NCBI GenBank assembly: GCA_036556985.1
Contig: DATBIK010000106.1
Location: 1 to 28,689, forward strand
Length of the DNA stretch: 28,689 nucleotides
Source of the DNA: JAPSGM01 sp036556985
Lineage (GTDB): Bacteria > Chloroflexota > Limnocylindria > QHBO01
Direction: 5' to 3'
Shown here in pieces: positions 21,209-28,689 of this stretch (the first letter of the stretch is position 1; every line of letters starts with the position of its first letter). The notes beneath the pieces are model-generated. The model searched no databases, was not told the origin of the DNA, and worked only from the letters and a program-made list of their open reading frames with translations. The position numbers were made by a program, and so were the translations under genes.

Positions 21209-22516
21209 ATGGAAACCACCACCACCACCCCGGCCACCGCGCTGGCACCCGCCGACGACGGCGCCGATGAGGTCGCGGCCCGCGGGCCGGCCCTCCTCCA
21301 ACCGCTCCGGCTCCGCGACTTCCGGCTGCTCTTTGCCGGCGAGAGCATCTCGCTCATCGGCGACCAGTTCCACTTCGTCGCGCTCGCCTGGCTGACGCTG
21401 CAGCTCACCGGCTCGGGCCTGGCCCTCGGCACGGTGCTCATGGTGGCTGCCATCCCGCGGGCCATCTTCATGCTCGTTGGCGGGGCGCTCTCCGACCGGC
21501 TCTCGCCACGCACGCTCATGCTCGTCTCGAACGCGCTCCGGGCGGTCGTGGTCGGGATCGTGGCCGCGCTGGTCCTCACGGGCAACGCGCAGCTGTGGCA
21601 GCTCTACGTCCTGGCCGGCATCTTCGGCGTGGTCGACGCCATCTTCCATCCGGCGCTGAACACGATCGTGCCGATGCTCGTCAGCGAGCGACTCCTGCCG
21701 CCGGCGAACGCGCTGGTGCAGGTCATGATGCAGCTCTCCGGGCTCATCGGTCCGGCGCTCGCCGGCGTGGTGGTTGCGGCGGTCCAGACCGGGCCGGCCT
21801 TCGCCATCGACGCGGCATCGTTCGCCGTCGCGACCGGCGCCATCCTGCTCGTGCGCGGCGGTCGTCGCGCGGCGGAGGCCTCCGCGGAGGGAGCGGAGAG
21901 CCTGCTGCGGACGATCCGCTCGGGGCTGGCGTACGCGTGGGGCGACCCGCCGGTGCGCGCGCTGCTCATCCTGACGGCGGCGCTGAACTTCGCCTTCACC
22001 GGCCCGGTGTCGGTGGGCCTCCCCTACCTCGCCGACACGCGCTTCGCGGGCGGCCCGGTCGCACTGGGGCTCATGTTCTCGGCCTTCGGTGCCGGCGCGG
22101 TCGCCGGCGCACTGCTGGCCGGGTCACTGCGCCACGTCCCGCGGCTCGGCCTCGTGATCCTGCTGCTGGCGATGGTGCTGGGCATCGGCGAGGCCCTGGT
22201 GGGCATCGCGCCGACCGTCTGGGTGGCCATGGCCATCGGTGCCGGCATCGGCATCGGCATCGGCTTCCTGAACGTGCGCGTCATCGCCTGGCTGCAGGCG
22301 CGCACCCCGGCCGAGATGCGCGGCCGGGTGATGAGCCTGATCATGCTCAGCGGCGTCGGCATGGCCCCCTTCAGCCTGGCGATCGCGGGGGCGATCATCG
22401 ACCTCGGCGCGGTGACCCTGGCCTTCGTGGTGGGGGGCGCGCTCATCGTGGCCGCCGCTCTCGTGGGGCTGGGCAGCGGCGTCCCGCAGCAGATGACCGA
22501 CGAGGCAGCAGCGTGA
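21209..22516 (+). CDS. MFS efflux transporter (MefA/EntS-like)
   Basis: 435 aa with about 12 hydrophobic segments. The N-terminal RDFRLLFAGESISLIGDQFHFVALAWL and the loop GALSDRLSPRTLML are characteristic of the MFS subgroup containing macrolide and siderophore exporters (MFS_3). The C-terminal half begins LRTIRSGLAYAWGDPPVRALL. Proton-driven export of a hydrophobic compound is the family role; the substrate is unknown. The Thr-rich leader METTTTTPAT is unconserved. It sits 3 nt after the SHOCT-like gene and overlaps the next ABC ATPase start (GTGA). Confidence 0.88.
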   Translation: METTTTTPATALAPADDGADEVAARGPALLQPLRLRDFRLLFAGESISLIGDQFHFVALAWLTLQLTGSGLALGTVLMVAAIPRAIFMLVGGALSDRLSPRTLMLVSNALRAVVVGIVAALVLTGNAQLWQLYVLAGIFGVVDAIFHPALNTIVPMLVSERLLPPANALVQVMMQLSGLIGPALAGVVVAAVQTGPAFAIDAASFAVATGAILLVRGGRRAAEASAEGAESLLRTIRSGLAYAWGDPPVRALLILTAALNFAFTGPVSVGLPYLADTRFAGGPVALGLMFSAFGAGAVAGALLAGSLRHVPRLGLVILLLAMVLGIGEALVGIAPTVWVAMAIGAGIGIGIGFLNVRVIAWLQARTPAEMRGRVMSLIMLSGVGMAPFSLAIAGAIIDLGAVTLAFVVGGALIVAAALVGLGSGVPQQMTDEAAA

Positions 22517-23544
22517 CCGCGCGGGGGGACGGGCTGGCGGTCGAGGCCGCCGGCCTGCTGAAGGAATTCGAGAAGGGGCGTCGCACGCTCCTCCAGCGCC
22601 TGCGCCGCGAGCCGGACCGCCGCGAGCGCTTCCGGGCGGTGGACGGCATCGACCTCGCCGTGGGGCGAGGGGAGATCTTCGGCGTGCTCGGCCCGAACGG
22701 CGCCGGCAAGACGACCACGATGAAGATGCTGGCCACGCTCCTGGAGCCGACCGCGGGCAGCGCCCGCGTCCTGGGCCTGGACATCGTGCGCGACGCGCGC
22801 GAGGTGCGGCGCCGTATGGGCGCGGTCCTCTCCGACGGGCGGAGCCTGTACTGGAAGCTCACCGCGCGGGAGAACCTCGAGTACTTCGCCGCGCTGTACC
22901 ACGTACCGGCGGCCGAGCAGCGCGATCGGATCGCGCGCGTCCTGGCCGCGGTGAAGCTCGACGACCGCGCCGACGACTACGTCGAGCGCTACTCGACCGG
23001 GATGCGGCAGCGCCTCGTCCTGGCCCGGGCCCTGCTCCCCGATCCGGAGCTGCTGCTCCTCGACGAGCCGACGGTCGGGCTCGACCCGCAGTCGGCGCGC
23101 GACCTGCGCGACCGCGTGCGGGAGCTCCAGGAGCAGGGACGCACCGTCCTGCTCACGACGCACTACATGGAGGAGGCGGACCAGCTCTGCGACCGGATCG
23201 CGATCGTCGACCACGGGAAGGTGGTGGCGCTCGATACGCCGGCCGCGCTGAAGCGCACGATCGGCGCGACCGAGGTCGTCCACCTCGAGATCGCGGCGGA
23301 GGACGGCGCGCCGCCGAACGGCGGCTTCCTCGGCCGCCTGGAGCGGGCTGGCCAGGTCGCACATCGCGAGCAGCGCGAGGGCACGCTGGCAGTCACCGTC
23401 CACGCCGAGAGCGCGCGCGAATTCGTGCCCGCCGCGTTCGACGCCGCCCGCGCCGAGGGCGCCGCGATCCGCCACGTCGAGGTCGTGCCGGTCACGCTCG
23501 AAGACGTCTTCATCTCCCTCACCGGGCGGGCACTGCGCGAATGA
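22513..23544 (+). CDS. ABC exporter ATP-binding protein (second exporter)
   Basis: 343 aa from a GTG at 22513 within the MFS stop. An N-terminal leader with a long basic insert (KGRRTLLQRLRREPDRRERF) precedes the nucleotide-binding domain. Walker A is GPNGAGKTT, the signature is the variant YSTGMRQRL, Walker B is LLLLDEPTVGLD, and the H-loop is TTHYMEEADQL. The C-terminal domain (about 240-343) ends VEVVPVTLEDVFISLTGRALRE, as in DrrA/CcmA-type ATPases. It drives the two permeases that follow at an ATGA overlap and a 4-bp gap. Same operon as an MFS exporter, so two energy sources may serve related cargo. Confidence 0.93.
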   Translation: MTARGDGLAVEAAGLLKEFEKGRRTLLQRLRREPDRRERFRAVDGIDLAVGRGEIFGVLGPNGAGKTTTMKMLATLLEPTAGSARVLGLDIVRDAREVRRRMGAVLSDGRSLYWKLTARENLEYFAALYHVPAAEQRDRIARVLAAVKLDDRADDYVERYSTGMRQRLVLARALLPDPELLLLDEPTVGLDPQSARDLRDRVRELQEQGRTVLLTTHYMEEADQLCDRIAIVDHGKVVALDTPAALKRTIGATEVVHLEIAAEDGAPPNGGFLGRLERAGQVAHREQREGTLAVTVHAESAREFVPAAFDAARAEGAAIRHVEVVPVTLEDVFISLTGRALRE

Positions 23545-24386
23545 GCGCAACCTCGCTCCTCGCCGACGTGCACGCCTTCGGCGCCGCCGCCCTCAAGGAA
23601 TGGCGGCTCCTGCGCCGCTACCCCACCCTGTTCGTTGGCTTCCTGTTCTGGCCGATCGCGCTGCCGTTGGCCTACGTGTTCCAGGCGCGCGGCTACGCCG
23701 GCGACAGCCAGGCCGCGCTCGATGCCTTTGCCGCGCGGGCCGGCACGACCGAGGTGGCCGGCTTCCTGTTCCTCGGCTGGGCGGCGTACATGTGGATCAG
23801 CATGATCCTGTGGGGACCCGGCACCGCGCTGCGGACCGAGCAGGTGCGCGGCTCGCTCGAGGCGCTGTTCATGACGCCGGTCTCGCGCCTCGTCATCCTG
23901 TTCGGGCCGCTGCTCAGCCAGGTGGTGTGGGCGGTGTGGATGTTCGGCATCGTGGCGGCGACGCTGGCGCTCGTGTTCGGGGTCGACATCGCCCTCGCGT
24001 CGGCCCTGCGCGCGCTCGTCGTCATCGGCGTCGCCGTCCCGGCGCTGTACGGGCTCGGCGCGCTGTTCGCGTCAGTCGTGCTCCGCTACGGCGAGGTGAG
24101 CGCCCTGGTCCAGGGCGTGCGCGGCCTGCTCACCGTCTTCTGCGGCATGAGCTTCCCGATCGTGGTCCTACCCGAATGGGGACGCGCCGTGGCGATGGCC
24201 CTGCCGCCCACCTACCTCATCGGTGACCTGCGGCGGGTGCTGCTCGCCGGTGCCGGCCTCGCGGAGCTGCTTCCCTCGCTGGCCGTGCTGCTCGCCCTCG
24301 GGGTGCTCCTGTGCGGACTGGCGGTCGTCGCCTTCCGCCGGACCGAGCGCTATGCCCGGCGCGGCGGCAGCCTGGCGCAGTACTGA
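23541..24386 (+). CDS. ABC-2 type permease (second exporter, subunit 1)
   Basis: 281 aa with about six hydrophobic segments. The N-terminal amphipathic region is FGAAALKEWRLLRRYPTLFVGFLFWPIALPLAY. A large loop with ARAGTTEVAGFLFLGWAAYMW follows, then GMSFPIVVLPEWGRAVAMALPPTYLIGDLR, the conserved pre-TM6 element. It starts in an ATGA overlap with the ATPase. The KEWRLLRRYP signature is also present, slightly changed, in the next permease, implying an ancient duplication. Confidence 0.88.
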   Translation: MSATSLLADVHAFGAAALKEWRLLRRYPTLFVGFLFWPIALPLAYVFQARGYAGDSQAALDAFAARAGTTEVAGFLFLGWAAYMWISMILWGPGTALRTEQVRGSLEALFMTPVSRLVILFGPLLSQVVWAVWMFGIVAATLALVFGVDIALASALRALVVIGVAVPALYGLGALFASVVLRYGEVSALVQGVRGLLTVFCGMSFPIVVLPEWGRAVAMALPPTYLIGDLRRVLLAGAGLAELLPSLAVLLALGVLLCGLAVVAFRRTERYARRGGSLAQY

Positions 24387-24390
24387 GCCG

Positions 24391-25227
24391 ATGCCTCCCA
24401 TGGACGCCGCCGAGCTGCGCGCCGCGTTCGCCATCGCCCGCAAGGAGCTGCAGGTCGCCCGCCGCTACCCGCTTCAGCTCGTGAACGAGGTGCTCCAGCC
24501 GCTGTACCAGTTCCTGCTGCCCAGCCTGCTGCTGGGCGCCACCTTCCTCGTCGGCGGCCGCGCCATCGGTCTCGAGGCCGTGACCGGGACGGCTGACCTG
24601 GCGGGGTACCTTTTCCTCGGCACCATCGTGGGCGGGCTGGTGGGCGCCGCGTTCTGGGAGATGGCGTTCGGCCTGAAGCGGGAGATGGACGCCGGCACGC
24701 TGGAGCCGGCCTGGCTGACGCCGACGCGTCCGGAGACATTCGTCTTCGGGCGGGCGATCGCCGCTCTTCTCATCGCCGGCGCGGCGAGCGCCGCGCTCAT
24801 CGGCATCGGGCTCGCGTTCTTCGGCGCCTCGGTCGGGGGCGGCCTGCTCCTCGCGCTCCCGGCCCTCGCGGTCGCGGCGGCGAGCATGATCGGCATCGGC
24901 TACCTCGTCGCCTCGGTGGTGCTCCTCATCCGCGAGCCGAACTTCTTCGTGGACGCCACGAACTTCCTCTTCGCGGTCATCTCCGGCGTCGCCTTCCCCG
25001 TCCTCGTCCTGCCCGTGTTCATCCAGCCGATCGCGTACATCCTGCCGACCACCTACGCGGTCGACCTCCTCCGCGTGTATGCGCTCGGCACGCGGCCGCT
25101 GCTCGACCCGGCGGTCGAGTGGGCTGCCCTGTTCCTGCTTGCGGGCCTCACGATCTGGCTGGGGCGTGCCGCGTTCCGCCGGACCGAGCGACGCATGCGG
25201 GTGCGGGGCACGCTCGGCCAGCACTGA
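24391..25227 (+). CDS. ABC-2 type permease (second exporter, subunit 2)
   Basis: 278 aa from ATG 24391 (or 24400), 4 nt after the preceding stop; the longer frame runs back through the previous gene and is not used. It has IARKELQVARRYPLQLVNEVLQPLYQFLLP at the N-terminus, about six membrane segments, and GVAFPVLVLPVFIQPIAYILPTTYAVDLLR before the last helix. RRTERRMRVRGTLGQH at its end resembles the RRTERYARRGGSLAQY tail of subunit 1. Probable heterodimer. Last gene of the operon that begins at 19258. Confidence 0.88.
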   Translation: MPPMDAAELRAAFAIARKELQVARRYPLQLVNEVLQPLYQFLLPSLLLGATFLVGGRAIGLEAVTGTADLAGYLFLGTIVGGLVGAAFWEMAFGLKREMDAGTLEPAWLTPTRPETFVFGRAIAALLIAGAASAALIGIGLAFFGASVGGGLLLALPALAVAAASMIGIGYLVASVVLLIREPNFFVDATNFLFAVISGVAFPVLVLPVFIQPIAYILPTTYAVDLLRVYALGTRPLLDPAVEWAALFLLAGLTIWLGRAAFRRTERRMRVRGTLGQH

Positions 25228-25334
25228 GCCGCGCGGGCGCAGACCCCGAGTCCGTCCTCCCACGTGTCGTTGGCTCCCCCGGGCCGCCCGGATGCCCGGA
25301 CTGATCGGTTGCGGCATTCTCCGCACGTTGCCGA

Positions 25335-25351
25335 GCGCCGCTTCCCGGCGC
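25335..25351. other. GC hairpin between the operon and the KimA-like gene
   Basis: GCGCCG-CTTCC-CGGCGC, a perfect 6-bp stem with a 5-nt loop, in the 159-bp gap after the ABC operon. No T-run follows, so it is not a convincing intrinsic terminator. The gap holds no recognisable riboswitch. Confidence 0.3.
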
Positions 25352-25386
25352 GTCGCCGCCCGATGAGTGGTTGAATAGCCGCCGCA

Positions 25387-27465
25387 ATGGCGAACGATCC
25401 CCCACCGGGTCCGCGACGCGACGAGCCGCGTCGCGTGGATCCCCTCCTCGAGGTCCGCGAGCGCCGACGTGGCCAGCGGCCGGGAGACGCCTACGTCCGG
25501 ATCGTTCGTCCCTTCGAGGAGGAGTTCGAGCGTTCCGAGGAAGGGACGCTCATCGCCAGCGAGCGCACCGTGCTCGCCCGGAAGGGCTGGACCGCAGGCC
25601 TGCGACGGCTCCGCACCACCCTCATCGGCCGACCGATCTCCAGCGAGCGCGAGGAGCACGAACGCCTCACGAAAGTGAAGGCGCTTGCCGTGTTCAGCAG
25701 CGACAACATCAGCTCATCGGCGTATGCCACCGAAGAGATGATGCGCATTCTCGTGCTGGCTGGGATCGGCTCGTTCAGCCTGGTGATGCCGATCACGCTG
25801 CTGATCGTGCTGGTGCTGGCAATCGTGGCGACGAGCTACCGGCAGACGATCAAGGCCTACCCGAACGGCGCGAGCAGCTACATCGTCGCCAGCGACAACC
25901 TCGGCCGGCTTCCCGGCCTGACCGCGGGCGCGGCACTTCTCATCGATTACGTCCTCACCGTCGCGGTGTCGGTGTCGGCCGGCGTCGCGGCGATCACGTC
26001 CATCATCCCGGAACTGTTTCCGGAACGGGTGCTCATCGCGGTCGGCATCGTCGGGGTGCTGATGCTTGGAAACCTGCGGGGGATCCGGGAATCCGGCACG
26101 ATCTTCATGACGCCGACCTACCTGTACATCCTCGCGGTCGGGGGCGTGATCGCCATCGGCATCGCTCGACAACTGAGCGGCGATCTCGGACGCTTCGACG
26201 CTCCGCCGGAGTGGATCGAGGCGGAGGCCGGCACCGCGCCGCTCACGCTGTTCCTCATCCTGCGGGCGTTCAGCTCAGGCGCGGCAGCGCTGACCGGGGT
26301 CGAGGCCATCTCCGACGGCGTGCCCGCGTTCAAGCCGCCCGAATGGCGCAACGCGCGCACCACGCTGGTATGGGCGGCAGCCATCTTCGCGACGCTCTTC
26401 ATCGGGATCAGCTGGCTGGCAAGCAGCATTCACGTCGTCCCCGATCCGAGCGAAGAGCAGACCGTCCTCTCCCTGATCGCACGTCACGTCACCGGTGATG
26501 GGCCCTATCTGATCGTGGTACAGGCGGCGACGGCGCTCATCCTGGCGCTCGCCGCGAACACCTCCTACGCCGACTTCCCCCGCCTGTCGAGCTTCCTGGC
26601 ACGCGACGCGTTCATGCCTCGACAGTTCGCATTCCGCGGGGAGCGCCTGGCATTCACGACGGGCATCATCGCCCTCTCGCTCCTGGCCGCGGTGCTGCTG
26701 ATCGCCTTCCAGGCCAGCGTGACAGCGCTGATCCCGCTATACACCCTGGGCGTCTTCGTCGCGTTCACCCTGTCGCAGTCCGGCATGGTGGCCCGGTGGT
26801 GGCGGCGGCGGGAGCCCGGATGGCACTTCGGCCTGACGGTCAACGGCTTCGGGGCGCTCACGACGGGGGCCATCGCGATCATCGTGGCGAGCACGAAGTT
26901 CGTGTCCGGTGCGTGGATGGTGATCGTCATGGCGCCGATCCTGATCTTGATGATGCTGGCCATTCAGCGCCACTATCGGGCCGTCGACCGACAGATTGCG
27001 CTGGACCGCATTCCCGAAGGGCGCGAGCGCTCCATCGAGCCGATCGTCATCGTGCCGGTCGCGCGGCTCGACCGTCCGGCGCGGCAGGCGATCGCCTTCG
27101 CGAACTCCATCAGCCGGAGCGCAACCGCGGTGCACATCACCAACGAGCCCGACACCGCCGCTGAACTCAGGACGCGGTGGCCCGAATGGGCCGGCTCGAC
27201 GGAGCTCGTGGTGGTCGAGTCGCCATACCGGGCTCTCGTCGGGCCATTGCTGCGGTACATGGACGCGCTGCAGGCACAGGATCCGGATCGGCCGATCGTC
27301 GTGGTCCTCTCCGAGGTCGTGCCGCGGCATTGGTGGGAGAACCTTCTGCACAACCAGACCAGCTTCCGCCTGAAACTTCGACTCTTCGCGCGACGGAACA
27401 CGATCGTCGCCGACGTCCCGTACCACCTCCCGGACCAGCACGGCATACCGACCTCCCGGCCGTAA
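25387..27465 (+). CDS. APC-family permease, KimA-like (putative potassium or amino-acid transporter)
   Basis: 692 aa. About 12 membrane segments (roughly 110-540) begin with LTKVKALAVFSSDNISSSAYATEEMMRIL, the opening helix of KimA/YdaO-type APC transporters. YPNGASSYIVASDNLG and SSGAAALTGVEAISDGVPAFKPPEWRNAR follow, as in that family. The C-terminal cytosolic domain (about 540-692) has a USP-like alpha/beta pattern (IEPIVIVPVARLDRPARQAIAFANS, DRPIVVVLSEVVPRHWWENLLHNQ). KimA imports K+ with H+ and is controlled by c-di-AMP in Bacillus; amino-acid transport is the alternative. The N-terminus is about 90 residues longer than KimA and soluble. No SD; the ATG follows TTGAAT by 10 nt. Confidence 0.85.
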   Translation: MANDPPPGPRRDEPRRVDPLLEVRERRRGQRPGDAYVRIVRPFEEEFERSEEGTLIASERTVLARKGWTAGLRRLRTTLIGRPISSEREEHERLTKVKALAVFSSDNISSSAYATEEMMRILVLAGIGSFSLVMPITLLIVLVLAIVATSYRQTIKAYPNGASSYIVASDNLGRLPGLTAGAALLIDYVLTVAVSVSAGVAAITSIIPELFPERVLIAVGIVGVLMLGNLRGIRESGTIFMTPTYLYILAVGGVIAIGIARQLSGDLGRFDAPPEWIEAEAGTAPLTLFLILRAFSSGAAALTGVEAISDGVPAFKPPEWRNARTTLVWAAAIFATLFIGISWLASSIHVVPDPSEEQTVLSLIARHVTGDGPYLIVVQAATALILALAANTSYADFPRLSSFLARDAFMPRQFAFRGERLAFTTGIIALSLLAAVLLIAFQASVTALIPLYTLGVFVAFTLSQSGMVARWWRRREPGWHFGLTVNGFGALTTGAIAIIVASTKFVSGAWMVIVMAPILILMMLAIQRHYRAVDRQIALDRIPEGRERSIEPIVIVPVARLDRPARQAIAFANSISRSATAVHITNEPDTAAELRTRWPEWAGSTELVVVESPYRALVGPLLRYMDALQAQDPDRPIVVVLSEVVPRHWWENLLHNQTSFRLKLRLFARRNTIVADVPYHLPDQHGIPTSRP

Positions 27466-27580
27466 CCGGCCTCGAATCCACCTCACCAGCTCGCGCGCGA
27501 CCGTTCTGCAGGCCATCGTCGACATCAGCGGCACGAGCGCCTGCGTCTCGCCCTGCGTCACCGCTGACCCACGCGGGGAG

Positions 27581-27599
27581 CGGGGCCGCGACCGCCCCG
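27581..27599. terminator. Hairpin between convergent genes
   Basis: CGGGGC-CGCGACC-GCCCCG: 6-bp stem, 7-nt loop, in the 150-bp gap between the KimA-like gene and the leftward right-edge gene. No T-tract on either strand, so at most a pause or factor-dependent site. The rest of the gap shows no gene. Confidence 0.25.
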
Positions 27600-27615
27600 C
27601 CCCCCGGCCAGGCGT

Positions 27616-28689
27616 TCAGCTCACGAACTCGAGCACGTTGATCGCGTAATTCCCGTAGGCGTGTACCACCACGCCGATCGCCACCGCCGCGACCAGCCAG
27701 GGCGTGACGCGGTCGCGGTAGGCCCAACCGAGGAGGAGCATGAGCACCGGCACCGCGTCGAGCACGAAGCGGTAGCCGAACTGCGCGAAGCCCCACGAGC
27801 CGTGCAGGACGTCGGGCAGCAGGATGAGCGGCACGCACAGGAGGGCCACCGGCACGAGCGGATGCCGTTCGCGCACGCTCCACGCGCGGGCGGCGAAGAA
27901 GAGGAACGGCGCCGACAGCGTGAGCGACAGGCCGGTGATGCTCGGCCGCAGGAAGGGCGCGACGTCGACCCACTCGAAGCTCTGCAGCAGCATCGCGTAC
28001 AGGTGGCGCGGGATGTACAGCGGCGAGAGCAGCCCGTGGCGGAACCACGGCTCGTCAGTGACGAGGCCGAACTCGCCCGATGGGATGCGCGCGTAGCCGA
28101 AATCGATCGGCGACCCGAAGCGCGCCAGGTTGTACGCGGCGATCGGCAGCGCCACGGCGGCCACCCCGGCGAGGAGCGCCAGGTGGGCGTGCGTCGGGCG
28201 CCATCGGTCCAGCCGGGATAGTCCGGGCGAGACCATCGCCAGCAGGAGGGGCAGGGCCAGGCCCATCGGCAGGCGCGAGCCGGCAGCCAGGCCCAGCGCC
28301 AGGCCGGCCAGCAGCGGCCAGCGCCGGCCGAGGGCGATGTGCAGCGCAACGAGGGTGAAGGTCACGCCCAGGGTCTGCGCCCAGAGGTGCGTGCCGGCCA
28401 TGCCGGCCACCCACCAATGTGTTGTGAAGGCGAAACCCACGGTGAGGAGCTGACGCGGGACGAAGGCGACGCCGATGCGTCCCAGCAGCCAGAAGACGAG
28501 CGCCACGTTCAGCGCGCCGGCGACAGCGGTGTACGCGTTCGATGCCGGCTCTGCTGCCCCGACCAGGTTGGCGAGCGCCATCACCGGCATGAGGACGACC
28601 GCGGGCACCGGAGGAAAGGGCGAGTACTGGCCGCCGTCCGGCGCCGGGACGAGCTCGAGCCAGGGCCGGTCGACGGGGATCGAGAGGCG
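27616..28689 (-). CDS. Polytopic membrane protein, GT-C glycosyltransferase-like (partial, cut by right edge)
   Basis: 357 residues are visible up to the window edge, read leftward, with the frame still open at 28689; the true start lies outside. The visible N-terminal part reads LVPAPDGGQYSPFPPVPAVVLMP, a loop pattern typical of GT-C membrane glycosyltransferases and related DUF2029-like proteins. About nine hydrophobic segments follow, including LLAGLALGLAAGSRLPMGLALPLLLAM. The C-terminus (GYRFVLDAVPVLMLLLGWAYRDR...AYGNYAINVLEFVS) is hydrophobic to its end. In GT-C enzymes the catalytic acidic residue is in the first loop, outside this window, so activity is unproven. Confidence 0.65.
   Translation of the reverse strand, partial: RLSIPVDRPWLELVPAPDGGQYSPFPPVPAVVLMPVMALANLVGAAEPASNAYTAVAGALNVALVFWLLGRIGVAFVPRQLLTVGFAFTTHWWVAGMAGTHLWAQTLGVTFTLVALHIALGRRWPLLAGLALGLAAGSRLPMGLALPLLLAMVSPGLSRLDRWRPTHAHLALLAGVAAVALPIAAYNLARFGSPIDFGYARIPSGEFGLVTDEPWFRHGLLSPLYIPRHLYAMLLQSFEWVDVAPFLRPSITGLSLTLSAPFLFFAARAWSVRERHPLVPVALLCVPLILLPDVLHGSWGFAQFGYRFVLDAVPVLMLLLGWAYRDRVTPWLVAAVAIGVVVHAYGNYAINVLEFVS

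Noticed and set aside
25228..25386. c-di-AMP (ydaO-type) riboswitch before the KimA-like gene
   Set aside because: The 159-bp gap lacks the expected conserved motifs and terminator, and the ATG follows a -10-like sequence closely, leaving little transcribed leader.
27466..27615. Possible tRNA or small RNA in the gap after the KimA-like gene
   Set aside because: A TCGAATCC-like string resembles a T-arm, but no acceptor, D or anticodon stems can be drawn.

Overview
The window is about 28.7 kb of very GC-rich bacterial chromosome, densely packed with short intergenic gaps and many 1-8 nt start/stop overlaps. Nothing marks it as plasmid or phage: I see no integrase, transposase, IS end, tRNA, rRNA or CRISPR array. 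The gene content includes a homodimeric pyruvate dehydrogenase E1 (AceE), LipA/LipB, PlsY/PgsA, NDH-2, DUF2089 and DUF4097 proteins, a KimA-like permease, and many genes that appear leaderless. This fits a high-GC monoderm-type lineage such as Chloroflexota (Limnocylindria-like) or a deep actinobacterial relative. That placement is inference; no marker gene in the window settles it.

Layout. 1-193: the start of a leftward membrane protein cut by the edge. 336-1588: a divergent pair, an AlkD-type DNA glycosylase and a DUF4396 membrane protein, whose -10 boxes overlap. 1598-4227: lipA, a possible 25-codon ORF, lipB and a metallo-beta-lactamase (MBL) hydrolase. 4306-6051: an SD-led unit of a UPF0173-type MBL hydrolase, a small membrane protein and a DinB-like protein. 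6066-8172 (leftward): a DAO-family FAD oxidoreductase and an SDR_a5-type NAD(P) protein. 8173-8551: a 379-bp intergenic region with three operator-like dyads spaced 72-73 bp. 8552-11102: an ABC exporter (ATPase plus two ABC-2 permeases). 11095-15764 (all leftward): pgsA, plsY, a small membrane protein, NDH-2, a VOC protein and an FMO-like flavoprotein. 15838-18537: aceE. 18550-19065 (leftward): a J-domain/zinc-ribbon protein. 19258-25227: an eight-gene operon. 25387-27465: a KimA-like APC permease. 27616-28689 (leftward): a polytopic membrane protein cut by the right edge.

How the genes work together. LipA and LipB make the lipoyl cofactor used by the E2 of the pyruvate dehydrogenase complex whose E1 is AceE, but no E2 or E3 is in the window. 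PlsY and PgsA are early phospholipid enzymes, co-transcribed with a small membrane protein. The most interesting block is 19066-25227. A promoter with a dyad over its -35 drives a 49-codon ORF, a DUF2089 zinc-ribbon/HTH protein, a DUF4097 beta-repeat protein, a SHOCT-like/YvlB-type protein, an MFS exporter and a second ABC-2 exporter. Three of these proteins carry the same short helical-hairpin motif. I read it as a candidate envelope-stress or toxic-compound response module; the function is inferred.

A second theme is transcription. At least nine genes have a TANNNT -10 box ending 6-13 nt before the start codon with no room for a Shine-Dalgarno, implying leaderless or nearly leaderless mRNAs. 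Only a few genes (4306, 8172, 14469, 19258) have a recognisable SD.
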